From contig RGGS01000024.1 of assembly GCA_010024525.1 (NCBI GenBank), positions 1 to 11,190 on the forward strand: a stretch of 11,190 bases of DNA, written 5' to 3'. Within the stretch, counting starts at the first letter, position 1; each line of letters opens with the position of its first letter. Positions 7,007 through 11,190 of this stretch are shown here, piece by piece. The translations under genes were made by a program, and so were the position numbers. The DNA is from Verrucomicrobiota bacterium (lineage in GTDB: Bacteria > Verrucomicrobiota > Verrucomicrobiia > Methylacidiphilales > Verrucolacustridaceae). The notes beneath the pieces were generated by a model. The model had not been told where the DNA came from, made no database searches, and was given only the letters and a program-made list of their open reading frames with translations.

Positions 7007-8517
7007 TTTGTCTCCGTCCGGGAATATGAGCCCTTGGCCAAACGGCGCCCGATCACTTCGGTGCGACTTGCATCGGAGATGCCATATTGTGCCATGATTC
7101 TGGGCATGGCCTGATCCACCTCGGCCTTCTTGAGAACCGCCGGTCGTTGATCCCCTTCGAAACGGATCACGGTCCGTTCCCCGCCCTCCCGGAGAGCCGG
7201 TTCAACATCGGCCAAAGTCCGGATTCGCGTTCCATTGATCTCCCGAACCACCTGCCCCGCCAATCCCCGCAGATAAACGTTCAAAGGATCCGGCAGGACG
7301 GAGGCAAGAATCACCGGCTCGGGTGTTTCCCGGTAGATCTGATCCTGTCCAAAAAGGGAGTAAGTCTGCCGCAGGCGGAGGTCGGCCGATCCCGCCAGTA
7401 CCCCCATCAGATTGGTGGTGAGCGGTTGGAAGACCAGACCACCATAAAGCACATACCGGGGCGGTGGCTCATAGAGAACCTCATACATGGAAAACATTTC
7501 CGCCGGCCGAAGCTTCAGGGTGGCTTTTTCCAGTTTGTGTTTTCTCCAAACCTCTAACGCCACCGGATCGCCGGCAAACTTTCGCTCCACAATCTCCTCA
7601 AGCTGGACCGGTTGACCTTGGAGCCGGACAGAGCCGTCGCTTTCGATCGGGTGCCCATCGATCGAAAGAAGCACATCCCCTTTCTGCAGGATGCCATCCG
7701 AAGATCCTTCGGAAAAGATATCGGTCACCACCACTCCCAATCCGTCGTTCGGTCGCCCCAGATATTTCCTCATCGCCGGATTTTCCAGCGTCATCCAACG
7801 GATGGCGATGTCGACATAATGGTCGTACGTCCCGTCCTTCACATCCTGGAGAAAACGGCGGATCACGGGTGTTGGAATCATATACCCGACGTTCTGCGCC
7901 ACGTCCCCGCGGAACCCCTGGAAGGCTACCCCCACCACCTTGTCAGCCTGTATCACCGGTCCCCCGCTGTTTCCGGGATTGATGGCCGCATCGATCTGGA
8001 TGGCCAGATGGGATTCACGTCCGGAGTGGGTGTAGGCATTGTAATCAATCCGGCTAACCACCCCCCGGGTCACGGAGAGACGATCCCCGCCAATGGGGAA
8101 CCCGTAAACACTCACCACCGATTCCAGTTGGGGAATATCCCCCAGCGACAAAGCCGTGGTTCCTTTGAAAAATTCCTTGTCCTCCACCTCCACCATGGCC
8201 AAGTCGCAGTCATGGGCGACAAACTTCACTTTGGCGGGATATTTGCGGGGATCCGCCTCCCTTTGCACTGTGATATAACGCGCGCCGCTGATCACATGGG
8301 CGTTGGTGAGGATTCTTTTGCCTGAAATGACAAAACCCGCACCGCGAGCCGAACTCACCGTTCCGGGGTTCCAAGGCAATCGGTAATCCCAGGTCTGGGA
8401 GGTCACCTCAACCATGACGACATTTTTCTTGGCCTCGGTCAGTTGCCCGTCCTGACCGCAACCACCCAAAAGACCGCCGAGCAACCAGACGGACAAAACT
8501 TTGCGCCCAAGACTCAT
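7003..8517 (-). CDS. Lipoprotein HtrA/Deg-family serine endoprotease with two PDZ domains
   Basis: A 504-residue envelope protease of MEROPS family S1C. The N-terminus is a lipoprotein signal with lipobox LGGC (acylated C20), so it is probably membrane anchored on the periplasmic side. The protease domain (about 30-225) holds the full triad: H74 in LTNAHVISG, D105 in CDLAMVE and S184 in NPGNSGGP. PDZ1 follows (about 235-340, GILQKGDVLLSIDG). The C-terminal second PDZ begins YVLYGGLVFQPLT (355-367) and ends near QYGI (477-480), the pattern of plant Deg2/Deg9 proteases and their bacterial relatives rather than E. coli DegP. It is the first gene of a two-gene unit, and its TGA overlaps the start of the pseudoprotease paralogue. 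The ATG at 8517 lacks a strong Shine-Dalgarno but gives a perfect lipoprotein signal. Likely role: degrading or sensing misfolded envelope proteins; substrates are unknown. Confidence 0.93.
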   Translation of the reverse strand: MSLGRKVLSVWLLGGLLGGCGQDGQLTEAKKNVVMVEVTSQTWDYRLPWNPGTVSSARGAGFVISGKRILTNAHVISGARYITVQREADPRKYPAKVKFVAHDCDLAMVEVEDKEFFKGTTALSLGDIPQLESVVSVYGFPIGGDRLSVTRGVVSRIDYNAYTHSGRESHLAIQIDAAINPGNSGGPVIQADKVVGVAFQGFRGDVAQNVGYMIPTPVIRRFLQDVKDGTYDHYVDIAIRWMTLENPAMRKYLGRPNDGLGVVVTDIFSEGSSDGILQKGDVLLSIDGHPIESDGSVRLQGQPVQLEEIVERKFAGDPVALEVWRKHKLEKATLKLRPAEMFSMYEVLYEPPPRYVLYGGLVFQPLTTNLMGVLAGSADLRLRQTYSLFGQDQIYRETPEPVILASVLPDPLNVYLRGLAGQVVREINGTRIRTLADVEPALREGGERTVIRFEGDQRPAVLKKAEVDQAMPRIMAQYGISDASRTEVIGRRLAKGSYSRTETK

Positions 8518-8591
8518 CCGGATATTTTTAGCCTTAACCGCCCCTCAAACCAACCCTTCTTCTTGGGGGTCGGTCCGGGTCAACTTTCCAT

Positions 8592-8614
8592 TTCAGGGAT
8601 GTTCTTTCCCTGAA
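8592..8614. promoter_or_regulatory. Palindrome upstream of the SMR gene, possible operator
   Basis: TTCAGGGA (8592-8599) and TCCCTGAA (8607-8614) form a perfect 8-base inverted repeat around a 7-base spacer. It sits in the 118-base divergent gap between the protease and SMR genes, 21 bases before the SMR start. A TAATCT (8624-8629) could be a -10 box, placing the palindrome over the -35 region, where a repressor would act. No good -35 hexamer was found. The palindrome could instead act as an RNA hairpin. Direct evidence is the symmetry only. Confidence 0.4.
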
Positions 8615-8635
8615 TCTTGATCCTAATCTAGCGCT

Positions 8636-8956
8636 ATGAACCCCTGGATCATTCTGTCTTTGGCCATTGGGCTGGAGGTCTGCGGCACCGTCTGCCTGAA
8701 GCTATCCCACGGCATGACCCGTCCCCTGCCCGTGGTGGGAGTGGTGGGATTCTATCTCTCCACCTTCACCCTGATGTCGGTTTGCCTGAAACATCTTGAG
8801 GTGGGCACCGTGTACGCTGTCTGGTCCGGAGCCGGAACCGCCTTGGTCGCCATGATTGGAATTCTGTATTTTGGGGAAAACTTCACGTGGCTGAAGATCC
8901 TCGGTCTCTCCCTGGTGATCGCCGGCGTGTTTCTGCTCCACCAAGCTTCCTCCTAA
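8636..8956 (+). CDS. Small multidrug resistance (SMR) transporter, EmrE/Qac-like
   Basis: A 106-residue inner-membrane protein with four hydrophobic helices, the normal SMR length. It starts MNPWI, close to EmrE's MNPYI, and carries the essential proton/substrate-coupling glutamate E14 (IGLEVCGT), Y60 and W63 in YAVWSGAG, and the GE loop before helix 4. SMR proteins work as antiparallel dimers exchanging protons for cationic compounds. The WSG.G motif matches the quaternary-ammonium/EmrE branch better than the guanidinium exporter branch, which typically has WTGIG, and no ykkC-type guanidine riboswitch was recognised upstream. The gene stands alone between two minus-strand units. No Shine-Dalgarno is visible before the ATG, so a leaderless transcript from the TAATCT box is possible. 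Substrate range is not deducible. Confidence 0.93.
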   Translation: MNPWIILSLAIGLEVCGTVCLKLSHGMTRPLPVVGVVGFYLSTFTLMSVCLKHLEVGTVYAVWSGAGTALVAMIGILYFGENFTWLKILGLSLVIAGVFLLHQASS

Positions 8957-8963
8957 AACCAAA

Positions 8964-9031
8964 CTGGCCCGTTTCTTGGCCAGCCTCTATCTCCCCCAAG
9001 TTTGAAACGGGCTGACGCCGCTTCCCCGGCG
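8964..9031. terminator. Convergent intergenic hairpins between the SMR gene and upp
   Basis: Three inverted repeats fill the 87-base gap between converging genes. CTGGCC (8964-8969) pairs with GGCCAG (8978-8983) over an 8-base loop. GCCCGTTTC (8967-8975) pairs with GAAACGGGC (9004-9012) over 28 bases. CGCCG (9016-9020) pairs with CGGCG (9027-9031) just past the upp stop. The first two share bases and exclude each other. No clear T-run follows in either direction, so these are non-canonical candidates for bidirectional termination. Confidence 0.45.
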
Positions 9032-9043
9032 AATCACCTGCGA

Positions 9044-9676
9044 TCAGATCGTCCCGAAGATCCTGTCACCGGCATCGCCCAGTCCCGGCAAAATATAGCC
9101 ATGGGAGTTCAGCTTGCGGTCCAGGGCCGCGGCGTAGACCGGGATGTCGGGATGATGACGCTGAAAACAGCGCACCCCCTCGGGAGCCGCCACCAGGCAC
9201 ATGAAGCGTATCGATCTGGGTTTCGCTCCTTTTAATCGATCGGTTGCCGCCACCGCGGAATTTCCCGTGGCTAACATTGGATCCATCAGAATCAGATCCC
9301 GGCCTTTCAGGGTCTTGGAGGCCTTAAAATAGTACTCCACCGGCTCCAAAGTCCGATGATCCCGGTAAATCCCGATATGGGCCACGCGGGCGGACGGAAA
9401 AATGCTCAGCATCCCATCCAAAAGCCCCATCCCAGCCCGTAAAATCGGAACCAACACCATTTTTTCCCCTTTGAGGACCGGAGCCGACATCGACTCCATG
9501 GGGGTCATGATCTTTTTGCGTGTCAGTGGTAAATTCCTCGTCACTTCATAGGACATCAACATCGCCACCTCTCTGGCCAAAGCACGAAACTCGGTGACAC
9601 TGGTCCCCTTCTGCCGCATCAAGGTCAGTTTGTGCTGCACCACGGGGTGCCGGATCAGATGGAAGTTGAGGCTCAT
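9044..9676 (-). CDS. upp: Uracil phosphoribosyltransferase
   Basis: A 210-residue cytosolic enzyme of pyrimidine salvage that makes UMP and diphosphate from uracil and PRPP. The beginning (LIRHPVVQHKLTLMR) is typical for Upp. VPILRAGMGLLDGML lies at 76-90, the PRPP-binding loop MDPMLATGNS at 131-140, and the uracil-binding end YILPGLGDAGDRIFGT at 194-209. All motifs are intact and length matches the family. It starts 7 bases after the ychF stop with GAGG just before its ATG, so the two are almost certainly co-transcribed and probably translationally coupled. The gene converges on the SMR gene across a hairpin-rich gap. Confidence 0.97.
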   Translation of the reverse strand: MSLNFHLIRHPVVQHKLTLMRQKGTSVTEFRALAREVAMLMSYEVTRNLPLTRKKIMTPMESMSAPVLKGEKMVLVPILRAGMGLLDGMLSIFPSARVAHIGIYRDHRTLEPVEYYFKASKTLKGRDLILMDPMLATGNSAVAATDRLKGAKPRSIRFMCLVAAPEGVRCFQRHHPDIPVYAAALDRKLNSHGYILPGLGDAGDRIFGTI

Positions 9677-9683
9677 GCCCTCG

Positions 9684-10808
9684 TCAGACGTTGAAACGGA
9701 ATTCCATCACATCCCCGTCCTGCACCACATACTCTTTGCCTTCGACCCGCAACTTGCCGGCTTCACGTACCTTCAACATGGTTCCCGCCGCCTGCAGGTC
9801 GGAAAAGGCAACCGTCTCGGCCGCAATAAAACCCCGCTCGAAATCGGTATGGATGACCCCGGCGGCCTGCGGAGCCTTGTCCCCGGTATGAATCGTCCAG
9901 GCCCGCGTCTCCTTGGGACCGGTGGTCAGGTAGGTCCTTAGCCCGAGAAGCTCGTAAGTGGCTCGGATCAACGCACCTACCCCCGACTCCTTCACACCCA
10001 ATCCCGCCAAATATTCTTTGCCCTCCGCCTCCGGAAGGTCCACCAGCTCCGACTCGATCTGGGCGCTGACAATCACTGATTTGCTGGAGAGACGAGTCCG
10101 GCAGTAATCCTCCACTTTCTTGACCTGCTCGCCGGTCTTTCCGGAACGCTCCCCCCTGGTGAGCGCCCCTAACTCTTCCTCCTTCACGTTGCAGGCAAAA
10201 AGAGTCGGCTTGGAGGTCAGGAGAAAGAAACCCTTGGCCAATTTGGCTTCGTCCGGGCTCATCTCGAGGGTTAACGCCGGTAAATCTTTATCCAAATGAT
10301 CTTTGAGACGCGCCAGCAGTGCCAACTCCGCCTTGGCGATGGCATCCCCCTGCTTGGCGGCCTTCCCCGGTTTATCCAACCTCTTGGTCACGGAACCCAG
10401 ATCAGCCAACACCAGCTCGGTGATGATGGTTTCAATGTCACGCAAGGGGTCCACACTGCCGGCCACGTGGTGGATATCGGCATCCTCAAAACAGCGAACC
10501 ACCTGAACGATTGCATCCACTTCCCGGATATGCGTCAGAAACTGATTACCCAACCCCTCCCCTTGGCTGGCTCCCTTGACCAGACCTGCGATGTCGACCA
10601 GCTCGATGGTGGCGGGCAGGGTCTTTTCACTTTTGGACATCTGGGCCAACCAGTCCAAACGGGTATCCGGCACGGTGACGATGCCAACGTTGGGCTCAAT
10701 GGTGCAGAAGGGATAGTTGGCGGCCTGGGCTTTGCGCGTGCGTGTGACCGCGTTGAAGAGTGTGCTCTTCCCCACATTTGGAAGTCCAACGATGCCGGCA
10801 CGAACCAT
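9684..10808 (-). CDS. ychF: Ribosome-binding ATPase YchF (Obg-like, OLA1 family)
   Basis: A 374-residue cytosolic P-loop protein of the TRAFAC class that binds ribosomes and hydrolyses ATP rather than GTP. The P-loop is GLPNVGKST (8-16), the switch region NYPFCTIEPNVG (31-42), the G3 motif DIAG (72-75) with GLVKGASQGEGLGNQFL, and the altered G4 is NVKE (207-210) instead of NKxD, which explains the ATP preference. A helical insert follows the G domain, and a C-terminal TGS domain begins near 290. The frame is open back to 10838, but the ATG at 10808 gives the family N-terminus and has AGGA six bases upstream; the extra 10 residues are not family-like. It precedes upp in the same transcript and follows a pair of GC-rich palindromes. 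Confidence 0.97.
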   Translation of the reverse strand: MVRAGIVGLPNVGKSTLFNAVTRTRKAQAANYPFCTIEPNVGIVTVPDTRLDWLAQMSKSEKTLPATIELVDIAGLVKGASQGEGLGNQFLTHIREVDAIVQVVRCFEDADIHHVAGSVDPLRDIETIITELVLADLGSVTKRLDKPGKAAKQGDAIAKAELALLARLKDHLDKDLPALTLEMSPDEAKLAKGFFLLTSKPTLFACNVKEEELGALTRGERSGKTGEQVKKVEDYCRTRLSSKSVIVSAQIESELVDLPEAEGKEYLAGLGVKESGVGALIRATYELLGLRTYLTTGPKETRAWTIHTGDKAPQAAGVIHTDFERGFIAAETVAFSDLQAAGTMLKVREAGKLRVEGKEYVVQDGDVMEFRFNV

Positions 10809-10814
10809 GGCGCA

Positions 10815-10818
10815 TCCT
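10815..10818 (-). promoter_or_regulatory. Ribosome binding site deciding the ychF start
   Basis: AGGA on the minus strand lies six bases before the ATG at 10808. It favours this start over the in-frame ATG ten codons upstream. Confidence 0.55.
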
Positions 10819-10841
10819 AACCCCAGATCCCACCGCAATCC

Positions 10842-10894
10842 AAGCCGGGCTTAGGCCCGGCCTAAGGGTTTGAAGCCGAGCCTAGGCCCGGCCT
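10842..10894. repeat. Two tandem GC-rich palindromic repeats (22 bases, 31-base period)
   Basis: Copy 1 (10842-10863) and copy 2 (10873-10894) agree at 20 of 22 positions and start 31 bases apart. Each is itself an inverted repeat: copy 1 has arms GCCGGGC and GCCCGGC around TTAG, and copy 2 has GCCGAGC and GCCCGGC around CTAG with one imperfect pair. They occupy the 96-base gap between the M42 gene end and the ychF start. They could be a transcription terminator pair for the M42 gene, without a T-run, or a REP/BIME-like dispersed element. No further copies were noticed in this window. Confidence 0.65.
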
Positions 10895-10904
10895 CCAAGA
10901 ATCG

Positions 10905-11190
10905 TTACCAGTGGCCGTGGTCGCCGGCCTTGAGCTCGGAAATGAATTCCACCAGCAGCAACACACAACGCTCCACATCCTCCAGATCCACCACCTCGCT
11001 GGGAGTATGCATGTAGCGTAACGGAATGCTCACCAGTCCGGTGGCCACTCCGCCCCGGACCATCTGAATAGCTCGTGCATCCGTTCCGGTGGGCCTGGGA
11101 TCCGCTTCCACCGATACGGGATTCCGGCCTGTTCCGCCGCATGTTTCAGCCGGGAAAAAACCTCCGGGTTGATATTCGCCCCGCGACAAA
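10905..11190 (-). pseudogene. M42-family glutamyl aminopeptidase/endoglucanase-like, C-terminal part with frameshift (partial)
   Basis: The gene enters from outside the window. From 11188 one frame reads RGANINPEVFSRLKHAAEQ and then GIPYRWKRIP, the expected M42 sequence before the final metal-binding block. At about 11096-11099 the homology moves to another frame, which reads RPTGTDARAIQMVRGG, VSIPLRYMHTPSEVV and LEDVERCVLLLVEFI to a TAA at 10905. One extra base in ATCCC-AGG would rejoin them as IPRPTGTDA, so a single-base deletion (probably a lost C in a C-run) is inferred. The H of RYMH is the family's last metal ligand and is intact in the second frame. M42 enzymes are cytosolic two-metal aminopeptidases forming large dodecamers. 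As read, the protein would lose its C-terminal block and be inactive. A sequencing or assembly error is equally possible. Confidence 0.8.

Noticed and set aside
6280..8325. Plus-strand open frames of 172-237 residues opposite the two protease genes
   Set aside because: Shadows of the coding strand; low-complexity Pro/Arg/His sequence and no ribosome binding site or family.
8578..8583. TTGACC on the minus strand as a -35 box for the protease unit
   Set aside because: No -10-like hexamer lies 16-18 bases downstream (it reads AGAAGG).
8518..8635. Guanidine (ykkC-type) riboswitch before the SMR gene
   Set aside because: No matching conserved motifs were seen, and the protein carries WSGAG, typical of the EmrE/Qac branch rather than guanidinium exporters.
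10296..10820. Plus-strand 174-residue frame opposite ychF
   Set aside because: Entirely antisense to a canonical ychF; no recognisable domain.
10809..10838. Ten-residue N-terminal extension of YchF
   Set aside because: The family begins right at the ATG at 10808, which has its own AGGA at correct spacing.

Overview
This is a bacterial window of moderate-to-high GC with tightly packed genes on both strands. No RNA gene, CRISPR array, insertion sequence or phage gene was seen, and no gap without a gene exceeds about 120 bases. A lipobox protein, a Sec signal peptide and a flagellin fragment suggest a Gram-negative, motile or formerly motile bacterium. The GpmI subtype (opening PVLLVIRDGWG) and the Deg2/Deg9-type proteases give an impression of the Verrucomicrobiota/PVC group. 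That placement rests on remembered family resemblance only and is weak.

Layout. (1) 1-2660, minus strand: corA-like metal-ion channel, then a soluble PAS histidine kinase, then a response regulator whose start overlaps the kinase stop by 8 bases. After about 67 residues the response regulator switches, in frame, to the C-terminal part of a flagellin and runs off the window. (2) 2754-5523, plus strand: gpmI, a phosphoglycolate-phosphatase-like HAD gene and an unrecognised 149-residue gene, spaced 13 and 15 bases apart. (3) 5537-8517, minus strand: a lipoprotein HtrA/Deg protease with an intact triad, followed with a 4-base ATGA overlap by a secreted paralogue whose His and Asp are replaced and whose GNSGGP motif is lost. 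(4) 8636-8956, plus strand: an SMR-family drug exporter with a palindrome just upstream. (5) 9044-10808, minus strand: ychF then upp, 7 bases apart. (6) 10905-11190, minus strand: the C-terminal end of an M42 aminopeptidase broken by an apparent one-base deletion, separated from ychF by two GC-rich palindromic repeats.

How they fit. Most genes are housekeeping: glycolysis, phosphoglycolate or phosphate-ester salvage, pyrimidine salvage, ribosome-associated ATPase and metal uptake. The envelope protein-quality pair and the two-component system are the regulatory or stress parts. The two strongest anomalies are the receiver-flagellin chimera at about position 300, which is either an assembly join or a real recombination scar, and the M42 frameshift at about 11096-11099. 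The most biologically interesting intact module is the protease/pseudoprotease pair.
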